Notes under the pieces: generated by a model | What the model saw: the letters and a program-made list of their open reading frames with translations, nothing else | What the model was told of the DNA's origin: nothing | The model's database searches: none | NCBI GenBank assembly: GCA_963803155.1 | Contig: CAWDMN010000091.1 | Span: 1 to 59,151 of the forward strand | Direction: 5' to 3' | From: CAWDMN01 sp963803155 | GTDB taxonomy: Bacteria > Acidobacteriota > Terriglobia > Versatilivoradales > Versatilivoraceae | Length of the DNA stretch: 59,151 nt | Translations under genes and position numbers: made by a program | Shown: positions 1 to 10,400 of the stretch, piece after piece | Layout: each line of letters opens with the position of its first letter | Position numbering within the stretch: position 1 is the stretch's first letter

Positions 1-1
1 A

Positions 2-1622
2 AAACCCTTATTGCGCTTCGTTCTTCCTGGAATCGGGGCGGCGGGGTTGGCGCTCTGGCTGGGTTTGGCCGCTTTCCAAACCGATTCCCCCGCGGTGACA
101 ATCGACCGCCCCACGGCGGAAACTGGCTCGCCGGATTTTGCGGGAGCGCAACATCCATTTGGATCCCCCTTGGAAAGTCCTATGCAGTGTGGATGGCCAG
201 CCTGATGAAGCGGACCGGTTTCTCTGGCAGACTGCCGGGCGCGAGACTTATCACCGTTTGATGGGGCAATATATTGATCCACCCCTTTGGATCGTCCGCT
301 TTGCGCGCTTTGAAGGAGATGTGGCGGAGAGAGCGGAGGAATACATCATCGCCCTTGACGGCCAGGGGCAATTGTACCGGTTTCAACACCAGCTTCCCGA
401 AAGCCGCCCGGGCCGATCCCTGCAGGAAGAGCAGGCCAGGGATCTGGCCAAGAAGGGTCTGCAAAAAATCTTTCATTTGGATCCTTCGATGCTGAAAGAA
501 ATCTCCGCTGTTCCTTCCAAATTGAAGGAGCGAACCGACTGGTCCTTTACCTTGGCCGACTCAGCGCGTAACCCTTTGCCACAAGGAGAAGCTCGACTCC
601 AACTCCAGATTGCGGGAGACCAGGTGGCCAATGCTTATCGGTTCATTTATGTGCCGGAGGAATGGGCCCGCCAACAGAGTGATCGCCGCAATCTCCCCAA
701 TCTGGTGGAATATGCCGCCCTTGCCATGATGGGACTAATCATTGTAGGCGGCACTATTGCGGGAATCATTTCATGGAGCCGCAAAAAGTTTTCCTCTTCC
801 ACCTTTTATTGGGCTGGCGGATTCCTATTTTTGCTGGCTTTGACGAATGCATTTAATCGGATGCCTGCCATGATGGCCGAATTTTCCACGGCCCGCCCTT
901 TCGCCTTGCAGGTATATATCGTGATCGCAGCCTCCCTGGTGGGCTTATTGGTTATGTCCCTCTGCATCGCCTTAATCGCCGGATTCGTCCGTCAATGGAG
1001 CGCATCCACCGCCACACTCTCGTCTTTTCAAATGTGGATTTATGGCATTGCCTTGGGAGTCTTTTGGCCCGGCTTGTCGGCGCTGGCTGGGCGTTTTCGT
1101 CCGGATAATTCTCCTTATTGGGCTAATTTCTCCGCCTTGAATAATTATCTGCCTCTCGGGGAAAGGATTGGAACCACTCTGTGGAGATTCCTCCTGGAAT
1201 CGTTGGTGGCCCTGTTCGTTTTCACGGTTGTGGACCGGGTAACTTGTAGCTGGGGAAAACGGAAAATCCCGGGTGTGATGATCCTGATGATATTCGGATT
1301 GGTGGTAGCGGGGATGGGAAATGTGGAAACGATTCCTTCCTGGCTGATAACCGGATTGTTGATGGGCTTATTCTTTCTCTGTTCTTACAGCTTGGTGCTG
1401 CGGTTTAATCTTTGGATCATTCCCATTGCATTGTGCACCGCCGGCATTTTGAGCCTCCTTCGCCTGGGGTGGCAACAACCTTACGCCGCTGCAATCGTTC
1501 ACAATTTGGCGGCTGCTGCCGTTCTGGGTCTGCTTGCTTGGTGTTGGCAGCGATGGAATAAGAGAGAGCCAAATCCCGAAAAACAGGATGTCATTCAAGC
1601 CCCAGGTGAAGAAAATTTGTGA
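2..1622 (+). CDS. Multi-pass membrane protein of unknown function, 5' partial and frameshifted
   Basis: The open frame from about 138 to 1622 encodes a soluble region of roughly 190 residues followed by some eight or nine hydrophobic segments and a charged tail. The first bases (from position 2, another frame) encode a hydrophobic segment ending LGLAAF and then TIDRPTAE. In the main frame the residues just before the first annotated start read KLARRILRERNIHL. The two pieces join naturally if one base is extra, or two are missing, near 119-122, so this is probably one protein with an indel. The true start is likely upstream of the window. The layout (extracytoplasmic domain, then many membrane helices) recalls CPBP-type membrane proteins, but I do not see the EExxxR motif of CPBP proteases. 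No function is assigned. Confidence 0.6.
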
Positions 1623-1931
1623 CTGCTCGGCACCCCTGTGTGCGACTAACAGTGTGCATTGTCAAAGCTCTGAGGGCTTAAGTCCGCACCCACGCAAAAT
1701 CCGGTGAATTGGAGGCGGGATGCGCCCATCCCGCTCTTCGCTTAGCTCCGTGAGGGCACGGCGCCTCTGTCCGTGCGGTGGTGAAAACCGCGCTATGATC
1801 ACTATCACTCGTGCACGCTCCACCGGTAGGCCACAATAGAGCGGCAACGAGCAAGTTCCACCATTGCCGCAAATTTCCATCAGCTTGGTTTGCTTGTGGA
1901 ACCGTCATCCTTGGCTCTGTTGGATAGGATT
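1623..1931. other. Intergenic region with hairpins, between converging genes
   Basis: No convincing gene is present. A perfect 8-bp inverted repeat (GCGGGATG / CATCCCGC, 4-base loop) lies at about 1716-1735. A stretch near 1806-1827 (TCACTCGTGCACGCTCCACC) differs by one base from a segment inside the repeat copy at 19952-20136, so it is probably a remnant of the same mosaic repeat material. The short ORFs here are made of this repeat-like sequence and are not called. Confidence 0.4.
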
Positions 1932-4900
1932 TTAAATCTGCACGGAAGGCAAAGGGAAGGCAGTCAAAACGCGCTCCATGGCGCTGAAAAGTTCATGGAT
2001 TTGGATTGGCTTCAGAACATAATCGTCCATTCCAGCCTCCAGGCACCGTTCCCGGTCCCCTTTCATCGTTAGGGCCGTCATGGCGATGATTGGCAGATGA
2101 CCACCGCTCACTTTTTCCGTGGAACGAATCCGGATGGTAGTCTCGAAACCATCCATTTCCGGCATCTGGACATCCATCAAAACTAGCTGGAATCGATTTT
2201 TCTCCAGAACCTCCAAGGCTTGCCGGCCATTCCCCGCCACAGCTATTGCATGGCCGCGCTTTTCCAGCAGGCGCACAACCAGATGCTGATTCACCGCATT
2301 ATCTTCCACGAGCAGAATATTGAGCCTTTCCTTCCCCTCATTTTGGGAGTGCCGGGTCACCAAGGGAGCGGAGTGCTCGGGAGAATTTTCCCGTCCCAGC
2401 GTTTGCTGAAGAGTCTCCATTAATTCCAATTCACCCACCGGCTTGGTCAGATAGGCAGCCACACCCAACTGTCGGCAGCGGAGGGCATCTCCCCTCTGTC
2501 CCACGGAACTCAAAACCACAGTGGTCATCTTCGGAAAAAGCGGATTTTGTTTTACCTGCTCCACCAGCTCGAATCCATCCATTTCGGGCATATTGGTGTC
2601 GGTGATCAACAGCCGGATCGGATCCGGATTCCCGGTCTCCTTGTCAAGCGTCCGCAGTGCGGCAGACCCGCTTTCGACCAGCACGGGCCGCATCTTCCAG
2701 CTTTTTAGCCTCTCCCCCATGATGCGTAAGTGTGTGAGGTTATCATCCACCACCAGAACACGGATCCCGGCCAGTTCCGCGGCTTTCATGAGAATGGGTA
2801 CGGAAGCGGGTTTGCCTGTTTTAAAGCAGGAAGTGAAATGGAATGCCGATCCTTTGCCCAATTCACTTTCCGCCCAGATCTTTCCTCCCATCAACTCCGC
2901 CAATTGGCGGGAAATGGCCAATCCAAGCCCGGTCCCCCCATATTTCCGGGCCGTACTGCCATCGGCCTGAGTAAACGCATCGAAGATCGAAGCCAATTTC
3001 TCAGCCGGAATGCCAATGCCCGTATCCCGCACTACGCTATGCAGCAGAACCATGCCGTCTTCCCGGCTTTCGGCGTTGATCTCCACGGTCACCTCTCCCT
3101 GGCTAGTGAATTTCAAGGCATTCCCCGCCAAGTTCACCAGGATTTGCCGAAAACGGCCAGGGTCCCCACGCAAACACTCCGGCACTTCCGGCCCCACTTG
3201 GAAATTCAATTCCAATTCTTTCTGATGGGCGCGCAATGCCAGAGTCTTCATTGTTAATTCCAGGTTGTTCCGCGGATCAAAATCAATCTCCTCCAATTCC
3301 AATTTGCCCGCTTCAATTTTGGAAAAGTCCAGAATATCATTAATGACGGTGAGCAGGGCGTCGGCGGAGTGTTTCACTACGGAAAGGTATTCCCTCTGTT
3401 CCGCATTTAATTCCGTGTCGAGCGCCAGTTCGGTCATACCGATGATGCCGTTCATCGGAGTGCGGATTTCATGGCTCATATTGGCCACAAACTCGCTTTT
3501 GGCTTTGCTGGCAGCCTCTGCTCTTTCCTTGGCAAGCAATGCCTCCTTATCCGCTTCTTTTTTTTCCGTGATGTCGCGGTAATTCATAACCACCGCCGCA
3601 ATGCTCGGTTCCTCCAGCAAATTCCGGCCCTGCACATCAAGCCAACGCCACCTTCCGTCCTTGTGCCGGATCTGCCACTCCGCACCCAGCAAAGTCGCGG
3701 GGTTTTCCAGCAAACCTCCAAACCATCCCTGGAATGACTGCTGCGATTCCGGGCTGACAATTTCCAGCAGATTCTTCCCCACATACTCACATTCCGCATA
3801 TCCAAGAATTCGGGCATTGGAAGGACCCGTGTAGAGAATTTTTCCTTCCCGATCGGTAAGGTTAATGCCCGCCGGAATGTGTTCAATCAAAGATCTGAAA
3901 AGGCGTTCGCGCCGGAGAATCATCGCCGTCTGACTCCGCACTCGCCGCCGCAGGACAACAACCCAGGCCGCAACCGCCAGGACCAGCAAGGTCAGCACCG
4001 CAAGAGCCGCCAATGCCTTCCCCATCGTCCACCAGGGAGGCTGCCGTAAAATCTGGATATCTTTAATGGAACGCAGTTGAATGCGGAAGGATCGATCACT
4101 CTCACTGTCATCCTTTTGAACCAGACAAATGCCGGCAGCCTCCAATCGGCTGCCCGGACTAAGCGACAAGAGCTGAGGATCAACCTCCTCACTCTCGAAG
4201 ATTACATCGAAGATCAGATTTCCCTCTTTCAGGATGAGCGTCTGTTTTCCCGGAAGAATGATTTTATCCAGCAACTGTCCTCCCACCGCGACAAGCTGAC
4301 AATCGTACCCTGCACCCAGGATTTTGCCAGCCTCCGCGAGCGTCGGAGCGATTGCATTCTCCCTGCCCAGCAGACGGCAGCGGGAATCTTCCAAACTCAG
4401 CGTGAAGTTGTCGACATGAGGAAAACCCACAACATCGATCCGGTCGCCCGGGCTGAATGTTACTGGCTGTTTCGTTTCGACTCGCAATCCGGTTTGGCCA
4501 TCGTAGATATAAATCATCTTCCCCGGATTGTGGAAAGTGACGGTACCCTGAACGTGAAGACGGTGACCCACCGTCCCCATTGAAGCGAAGCGCTGCATTT
4601 CGGAAATGGACTGTGCCTTGGATTGGAAGGGGTCAGAGTCGCCCTTTTTCAGAACATTGACTTGTTCGAAACCGGGCACATGCAACCAGGCTCCAATCAT
4701 CTGGAATTTCTCATTGAACAGTGCCCCGCATACTCCTTGGATTCTTACCTCGGAGTCAACTAGCCAGGCAGGAAGTAGCTCATCGAATTTGGCGATCTGG
4801 GCCTTCAGGCGGCCCCCGGGCAGGGCAATTTCCAAAATCAAATCGTCATCCTGGGGAGCAGCCTGCCGCACCACTCCTTCGATTGTGACCCATTGGCTAT

Positions 4901-5411
4901 CTTCAGCCGTCGAAAGCATTTGTTCATAAGAAACCAAATGGGGCCGGGGAAAGGCAGCTTCGCCGATTACTTTCCAACGTGGCTTCCCTATCTGAGGAGC
5001 AAAATCCGGGGCCTCCGTCACCCCCTCCAGCACAAGTAATTGGCCGGCTTTAATTGGAGGTGCCGGGGGCGGAAGATTGATCCAAATCCCAGCCGTGGAA
5101 TCCTGCACAAAAAAATTCGGCAGAACCAAATCCTGGCCAGGATTCTTCTTCCCTGGATTAAAGTAGGTGACCACTGCCTTGACGATGACGGGATAGCCAC
5201 GATTGGCTTCAGCTTTGGTCAATTTGCGTATCTGTTCAATTTTGGTCAGAAGAATAAGCGACTTGATTTCCGCGGAATATATAGGGCTCCAGGCTCCGCC
5301 TAGAACTGTGGCTAGCAAAACCAGAAAGCAAATTCTCCCAAGGCTTCTCGGCTGGTTTAATGGATTTGTCGGAGGCAACCAGCTTTTACATCTTAAAGTA
5401 AAATAAATCAT
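1932..5411 (-). CDS. Hybrid sensor histidine kinase with PAS and two receiver domains
   Basis: This is a large inner-membrane two-component sensor. In order it shows a hydrophobic signal or anchor near the N terminus, an extracytoplasmic region of about 430 residues with two or three OB-fold-like units (YFVQDSTAGIWI; MIYIYDGQTGLRV), a transmembrane helix (LAALAVLTLLVLAVAAWVVV), a PAS domain, a HisKA dimerisation domain with the phospho-acceptor His in MSHEIRTP (about residue 647 from this start), a HATPase domain (NLAGNALKFT), and two receiver domains. The first receiver has ITDTNMPEMDG and the second LMDVQMPEMDG with its acceptor Asp. No output regulator or HPt gene is adjacent. The reading frame stays open to 5612, but that extension enters a family A repeat, and the region 5400-5500 is AT-rich like a promoter. 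The ATG at 5411 or one at 5465 is therefore more likely. Neither has a clear ribosome site. Confidence 0.88.
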   Translation of the reverse strand: MIYFTLRCKSWLPPTNPLNQPRSLGRICFLVLLATVLGGAWSPIYSAEIKSLILLTKIEQIRKLTKAEANRGYPVIVKAVVTYFNPGKKNPGQDLVLPNFFVQDSTAGIWINLPPPAPPIKAGQLLVLEGVTEAPDFAPQIGKPRWKVIGEAAFPRPHLVSYEQMLSTAEDSQWVTIEGVVRQAAPQDDDLILEIALPGGRLKAQIAKFDELLPAWLVDSEVRIQGVCGALFNEKFQMIGAWLHVPGFEQVNVLKKGDSDPFQSKAQSISEMQRFASMGTVGHRLHVQGTVTFHNPGKMIYIYDGQTGLRVETKQPVTFSPGDRIDVVGFPHVDNFTLSLEDSRCRLLGRENAIAPTLAEAGKILGAGYDCQLVAVGGQLLDKIILPGKQTLILKEGNLIFDVIFESEEVDPQLLSLSPGSRLEAAGICLVQKDDSESDRSFRIQLRSIKDIQILRQPPWWTMGKALAALAVLTLLVLAVAAWVVVLRRRVRSQTAMILRRERLFRSLIEHIPAGINLTDREGKILYTGPSNARILGYAECEYVGKNLLEIVSPESQQSFQGWFGGLLENPATLLGAEWQIRHKDGRWRWLDVQGRNLLEEPSIAAVVMNYRDITEKKEADKEALLAKERAEAASKAKSEFVANMSHEIRTPMNGIIGMTELALDTELNAEQREYLSVVKHSADALLTVINDILDFSKIEAGKLELEEIDFDPRNNLELTMKTLALRAHQKELELNFQVGPEVPECLRGDPGRFRQILVNLAGNALKFTSQGEVTVEINAESREDGMVLLHSVVRDTGIGIPAEKLASIFDAFTQADGSTARKYGGTGLGLAISRQLAELMGGKIWAESELGKGSAFHFTSCFKTGKPASVPILMKAAELAGIRVLVVDDNLTHLRIMGERLKSWKMRPVLVESGSAALRTLDKETGNPDPIRLLITDTNMPEMDGFELVEQVKQNPLFPKMTTVVLSSVGQRGDALRCRQLGVAAYLTKPVGELELMETLQQTLGRENSPEHSAPLVTRHSQNEGKERLNILLVEDNAVNQHLVVRLLEKRGHAIAVAGNGRQALEVLEKNRFQLVLMDVQMPEMDGFETTIRIRSTEKVSGGHLPIIAMTALTMKGDRERCLEAGMDDYVLKPIQIHELFSAMERVLTAFPLPSVQI

Positions 5412-5596
5412 CGAGAGTTTTAGTAAGCTTTTTTTGGGCAAGACTCTTAGCAAAGTGTTCTGCATTTTATGCGACAATATTTTATCGGAATATAAATGAC
5501 CCAACATTAGCCACATATTGCCTTTTCCGAAATAGCCCGTCACGGCCCAAACAGTGAGCGCCAGGAAGTTTCGAGGATTCCATTTCGACTCCATTT

Positions 5597-5741
5597 CTGA
5601 GGAGCCACTCATGCCAGCATGGCTAGCTCAACAAGATGATGAAAAAGGGATGATGGAGGCGGCTTGCCCTCAGGCCGTCTCAGCAAGTTTGGCAAACTCA
5701 GACAGGGTGGGGGCACCCCGCCTCCATCCACGCTATTTTCT
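5597..5741 (+). repeat. Family A repeat, copy 1
   Basis: A full copy of the interspersed repeat. Its left end has GGAGCCACTCATGCCAGC, then an AACAAGATGATGAAAA block. The core opens with GGAGGCGG, passes through GCCCTCAGGCC and ends CCGCCTCC, and the right end has CACGCTATTTTCT. The start and end of the core pair with each other. Inside, AGTTTGGCAAACT forms a further hairpin. It directly adjoins copy 2. Confidence 0.85.
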
Positions 5742-5892
5742 CAGTGGCTCCCCATGCCAGCGTGGCTGGCATAGCCAGAGGATGAAAATGGGATGAAGGA
5801 GGCGGCCTGCCCTCAGGCCGTCTCGGCAAGCTTGGCAAATCTGGACGGGGTGAAGGCACCCCGCCTCCATCCGTACTGTTTTCTAAGGAGAT
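5741..5892 (+). repeat. Family A repeat, copy 2 (tandem with copy 1)
   Basis: A second copy follows head to tail. It begins at TGGCTCCCCATGCCAGCG, contains the palindrome GCCAGCGTGGCTGGC and the same GC-rich core, and ends TTTTCTAAGGAGAT. The tandem arrangement shows that the unit is about 145-150 bp. Confidence 0.85.
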
Positions 5893-6028
5893 ATTTCTTC
5901 GAGGGAAAATAAGGTGGCACAAGACAGCAGAGTCTGAATTTCTCTACTACAAACTTCAGCCGGGGCTCGGAAGTTTTCCTCGCTTTCTTAGTTCAGCTTC
6001 GATAATTTACCTCCCCCTTCCATTCCGT

Positions 6029-6919
6029 TTACAAACTGGCCAGGAAAGGTTTCAGCACCTCCAGCAAACGCAGCTTTTGATCGCGGCGGACGCTGTGGCC
6101 GGCCCCTTCAATGTGCACAATTTTTCCTCTTTTGAGCAGACTTGCCGTTTGTTCGTTCTCTTTCCGAAGATCCCCCTGCGCATCCGCTTTCAAAATCAGC
6201 GTCGGAGCTGTAATTTGAGGAAACAATTCGCTCATGGGAGGACGATTGCCAATTGTGCCCAAAGCCGTGTTGGGGTGGTGGCTCCTCTTCGAGGCTGCCC
6301 AGTAATCGCATTCAGACGGCTCCCAGTTTGGAGAATCTTTCCGGCACTGTGCCACCAGCTGTTCTTGCGACTGGTTGTTGCGGGCCAGAATTTCCGCCTT
6401 TCGCTTTTCCCGATCAACGGGAGTTCCAGGACCGCCGGGAGAACCGGGACGGCGGTTAGCAAGCCCGGGATCTTCAAGTATGACTCCGCGAGGAATATCG
6501 GGGTATTTGGCCGCAAACCACGCCACAGTGGAACTGCCCATGGAGTGTCCCATCAGAATGGGTTTTGTGAGTTTGAGTTCCTTGATGAGTCCAGCCAGGT
6601 CTTCCACTTGAACCTCCGCTGGATCAGACGCAGAAGGTGCGTCCGAAGAACCGTGTCCGCGAGCATCGTACATAATAATGTCGTAATCGGAAGTGAGCTC
6701 TTTTGCTAAATTCGTCCAACAAAGTCCATCGTCGGAAAATCCGTGCGCAAGAACCAGGACGGGTCTGTTCCCACCGGTTCGCCAGTAATGAATGCGGATG
6801 CCGTTGGATAACACGTAACCGTCAAACCATCCCGCGGGTGGAGAGGGAGGAACAGCTGAGGCTAAACCAACTATCAAAAAGACCATGCATGCCACCAAAA
6901 ATCCACTTCGAATAAACAT
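6029..6919 (-). CDS. Secreted alpha/beta-hydrolase
   Basis: A 296-residue protein with a Sec signal peptide (hydrophobic run ending GLASA) and a complete alpha/beta-hydrolase fold. Visible signatures are the oxyanion-hole HGFSDDG segment, the nucleophile elbow GHSMGSS, the acid region around LILKADAQGD, and the catalytic His in GAGHSVRRD. The family includes esterases, lactonases and dehalogenases, and the substrate cannot be read from sequence. The AAGGAG site six bases before the ATG supports this start. It sits at the edge of the carbohydrate-enzyme cluster with no tightly linked partner, so a role as a carbohydrate esterase is only a guess. Confidence 0.85.
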   Translation of the reverse strand: MFIRSGFLVACMVFLIVGLASAVPPSPPAGWFDGYVLSNGIRIHYWRTGGNRPVLVLAHGFSDDGLCWTNLAKELTSDYDIIMYDARGHGSSDAPSASDPAEVQVEDLAGLIKELKLTKPILMGHSMGSSTVAWFAAKYPDIPRGVILEDPGLANRRPGSPGGPGTPVDREKRKAEILARNNQSQEQLVAQCRKDSPNWEPSECDYWAASKRSHHPNTALGTIGNRPPMSELFPQITAPTLILKADAQGDLRKENEQTASLLKRGKIVHIEGAGHSVRRDQKLRLLEVLKPFLASL

Positions 6920-7009
6920 ATTTCACTCCTTCCGTGATATGTCAAAAAAAAACTGGAGGTGTAATTGGCCCGGCCATTGTTTCAAGGTAAAGGCAGTTGC
7001 GAGCCACGC

Positions 7010-7265
7010 TGTTTATGAACCAGTACACCTGAAGTTATATGTGCGTGCGCTGAAGGCGCACAACATTCCAGCCCAGGGTTGGCCGTCGCAGGCGGCCTAC
7101 CCTGGGTAATGGTGACATGATAGATTAGTTCCCTGAAAGGGAACAACAAAACAACGATGGACATTGGATTTCACGGGCTTATCGTTCCCTTTCAGGGAAC
7201 CACCCACTCGCCCGGTCTGCCACCCAGGGTAGGCGCCCTGGGCTGAAATGTTTTGTCCTTTCAGG
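7010..7265. repeat. Family C palindromic repeat cluster
   Basis: Two inverted copies of a GC-rich unit face each other. The left one contains GCTGAAGGCGCACAACATTCC followed by AGCCCAGGGTTGG and CCTACCCTGGGTAA; the right one, on the other strand, reads CCCAGGGTAGGCGCCCTGGGC and TTTTGTCCTTTCAGGAC. Between them lie GTTCCCTGAAAGGGAAC and GTTCCCTTTCAGGGAAC, both near-perfect palindromes. No protein is supported; short ORFs across this region are repeat translations. Confidence 0.75.
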
Positions 7266-7286
7266 ACAGCGGAAAAGCAAGAGTGA

Positions 7287-7399
7287 AGTGTCTCACCAAT
7301 GATTGGAGGTGCATATCCCCAATCCATATTTATTGGGGGTGCCGTTGTCAGTCGCCAGTTTGGGGCCCAAATCATAATTTCATTTTGGGGTGAGACACT
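7287..7399. repeat. Small element bounded by perfect 11-bp inverted repeats
   Basis: AGTGTCTCACC at 7287-7297 is exactly repeated in inverse orientation (GGTGAGACACT) at 7389-7399. The inner flanks are also partly related: one side reads AATGATTGG and the other, inverted, ATGATTTGGG. The 113-bp unit contains no gene and resembles a tiny non-autonomous mobile element. I did not recognise a target-site duplication. Confidence 0.6.
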
Positions 7400-7488
7400 G
7401 GACTAGTCAGCTGGCCAATTTCTGGCAAGAAGCTCTTCTGCAATTTTTATCTCGGCCGGGAAAGAGGTTTTCAAAGCCTCGTATCCAC

Positions 7489-10400
7489 TCAAGGACGGCC
7501 TGCCTCTATCAATTGAAATTCTTCAAAGAGCCCATAGCCGATCAAATTGTACTCGCTCCCCGGCGGAGTGTGCTCGGGAGCGGTGCGCCAGAGCCAGGAA
7601 CCGATCAGGCCTGGATTGAATTTGCCGTGATGCGGCCCGAAAAGATTCTTGAGCGATCCATAGACAAGCACTTCGACCTCATTTTGCCCAATTCGCAGGA
7701 ACTTGCTGACATCGAGTTCAGAAGGCACCCATCCAATGATACCTGCGGATTGCCCATTCACTTTAACTTCGGCCACCGTGCCGAGCCATTTCCCCAACCG
7801 GATTTTATACCAGTTGTCGCGGGAATCGATTTGAAAGGTTTGCCGGTATGACACCACATCCGAATAGAACGGCAAATCTTGGCTCTTCCAAGCTCCCAAG
7901 CCGATTTCGCGTGCAGGCACAATCTGAAAGCCCTTCGCCTGGGCAGACACGCCGAAGTCTCCCAGTACATAGACTGGCTGGATTTCCGCATGAACGGACA
8001 TCGGTTGTGCTTTAGTCACAATCCAATTCTCCCCAGGATGAAGGTTGGAACCAATGTCGAATAATCCGAATGAAGTATCCAGCCACCATGCACCCTGACG
8101 GGGTGGCACCTCGACACCGTTCACCAAAACGTGCCAGAATCGAGGGCGTTCCACAACGGCCTGAAATTCCTTCCAATTCACGCCACTTTCAATCTGAAAA
8201 TGGAAAGTCGCTTCAAACCCGGAATCAGACGGAAAGTGATCGCGATCAAGGAATTCAGTTTTGAACTGGGTTCCCCACCATGGATTTCCCTTAAATCCAA
8301 AATGCTGGAATGCATTCTCCATCGCCTGATGAACCGGCAAATCGGTCTGGTTCGAGTCTCCAAGCTTTAAATCGCAATAATCGATTCTGAGCACGTTGGG
8401 CGAATTCCGCAGGATCGCAACGGGTCCTAGGGCTTCCATCTTGCGTTCCTTTTCAACCACCGGCATCGGGCCGGAAAGTGAGCCGGTTTTTGAAGTGAGA
8501 AGCAGGAGGCTTCCTGCCGGAGGAAGGTTAATTGACAAGGTTAGCTTGCCCTTTTCCATCCGGGCGGGATAGGGGGCGATCTCGCCCGTGAGCGCGTCGA
8601 ACCGGGTTACCGAACGGCCGGACAACAGAGCGGAAGCCGAAGCGGCTGTTTCCAGGCTCGAATTGACGAAGAACAACAATTCTCCATCCGCCAGTCGGCG
8701 GTGCTGGTGGTACAGTTTACCGGAGCTCACTTTAATTTCCCGTGCGAGGAGCTGGCTCTGGGCCGCCGGATCATCCAATGAAGCTGCTTTGATCCATTGA
8801 GATGGGTACTGAGATGCCAGATCGCGAATACGGCGAGATTGCGCGCCATCGACACGCGCCGGAGGATTTACGAAGGAGAGCACTCGGCCACCCGCTTTGA
8901 GATATTCTTCAAGCAGCGTCACAGTTGAGGTTTCGAGGTTTTCCGTTCCCGGTGGGAGGACCACGACTTTGTATGCCCGTTTCGCGATGATGAAACTGCC
9001 ACGCTCGATGCGTCCATGATCTTTGATAATATTTTCGCAGCCCAAATCATATTCCGCTTGAAGCGTTTCGAGACGGTTCAGAAAAGGACGGAATTCCAGT
9101 TCCAGAGGCGCCAGGCCGTTGTATTGAGCCAGGCCTGCCCGAGGATACATCCAGCCCGTGGTAGTTGGCTCCAGGATGAGAGTCCGGTTTACCTGCTCCC
9201 CGGAAGAGAGGGCCAACGAGAGGCGCGCGAAGTAGTCCGCCAAAACATGGTAGTGCTTCCACCAGGGATCTTGATAGCCAAACGATTGCGGCCAATCGTA
9301 TTTGCGCACACCCGCGAGTGTTTGGTAGCTCAGATGTTGGTTCATGAAGTTAACGCCCAGGACGTACTCCCAGTCTCCCAAGCGCTTCATGTCTTCGAAC
9401 CGGAGTTCCCAGCCAGACCCGCCATAAGTTTCGCTCAACGCCCGCTTGCGCCCCAATTGATTGGCAACGCTTGAGAGTTCTTTGACGATGCGGACGTCGC
9501 CAAATTGGTCCCCCTCCGCTTCGTCGAATTGATTAAAGAGCAAATCAACCGCGGGGAGTTGATGCCAGCCGTACATGGCCATGTTGTCCGGACCGTCGTT
9601 GACTGCGGGCCAGCCATGCTCCCAATAATGTCCGGTCCACTGGAGGCCTTTCTTTTCCGTGTAGGCATGCCACGGTTTGCTCCAACGTTCGATGAAGAGT
9701 TCGAGCAGCGTGAGGTTGTAGTCGTGACGAACCTTGCGCCAGTCTCCGGTCTCCTCAAACATCGCCGTCAACAGTGGACGCACATCGTATCCTCGCCGTT
9801 TTTCGAACTGGGCAAAAAAATCCGGCGTCCAGCGCACCGCGTTCTGACCGGGGGGGGCGATATTCGGCTCATCGGTGAAGACGCCCCGGATGGTTTTCCC
9901 AAACTCACTCCCCACGTTTTTTTCATACCCGCGCATAGTAATATCCAGAAATTTTTCCGTAACGCCGGGATGAATCAAGTCCACATAACCGCGTTCACCC
10001 TTCCGCTGATAGTAAACCACCTCAAAACAGTTGCATCCTCCACCGGAATTTTCCAAGAGCACTTTGCATTTTGTCTCGGCATTGGCCGGCTTGGCGGCAA
10101 ACTTGCGCAACACCAGCCCGGAACCTTCGTTGTAGGATTCCGGCATTTCGGCGGGAACCAACCCTCCGGCAACGCCGCTCGGGAAAGGATTTTCATCGTA
10201 AATCCACACTTCCATTCCCATCCGCTTTGCTTTGTCCACCAGATAGCGGTATAGCTCAAACCACCGATCTGATAGATAAGGCGTGATCAGCCCGACGCGC
10301 GGGTGTACGAAGAATCCACCCATTCCTTGTGCTTTATATTCTGCCAGGTGTTTATCGATATCGGCTTCATTGACCTCGCCATTCCAGACAAAGAACGGCA

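Noticed and set aside
1662..1908. Short minus-strand ORFs of 72-76 residues
   Set aside because: They lie in repeat-like intergenic DNA with hairpins and have no family motif.
5412..5612. N-terminal extension of the hybrid kinase
   Set aside because: It starts inside a family A repeat, the sequence is AT-rich and promoter-like, and a hydrophobic signal segment begins only later.
7097..7375. 92-residue minus-strand ORF
   Set aside because: It is a translation of family C repeats, of the kind often mis-annotated as small hypothetical proteins.
9505..10254. 249-residue plus-strand ORF
   Set aside because: It lies fully antisense to the well supported GH106-like gene and shows no domain motif.
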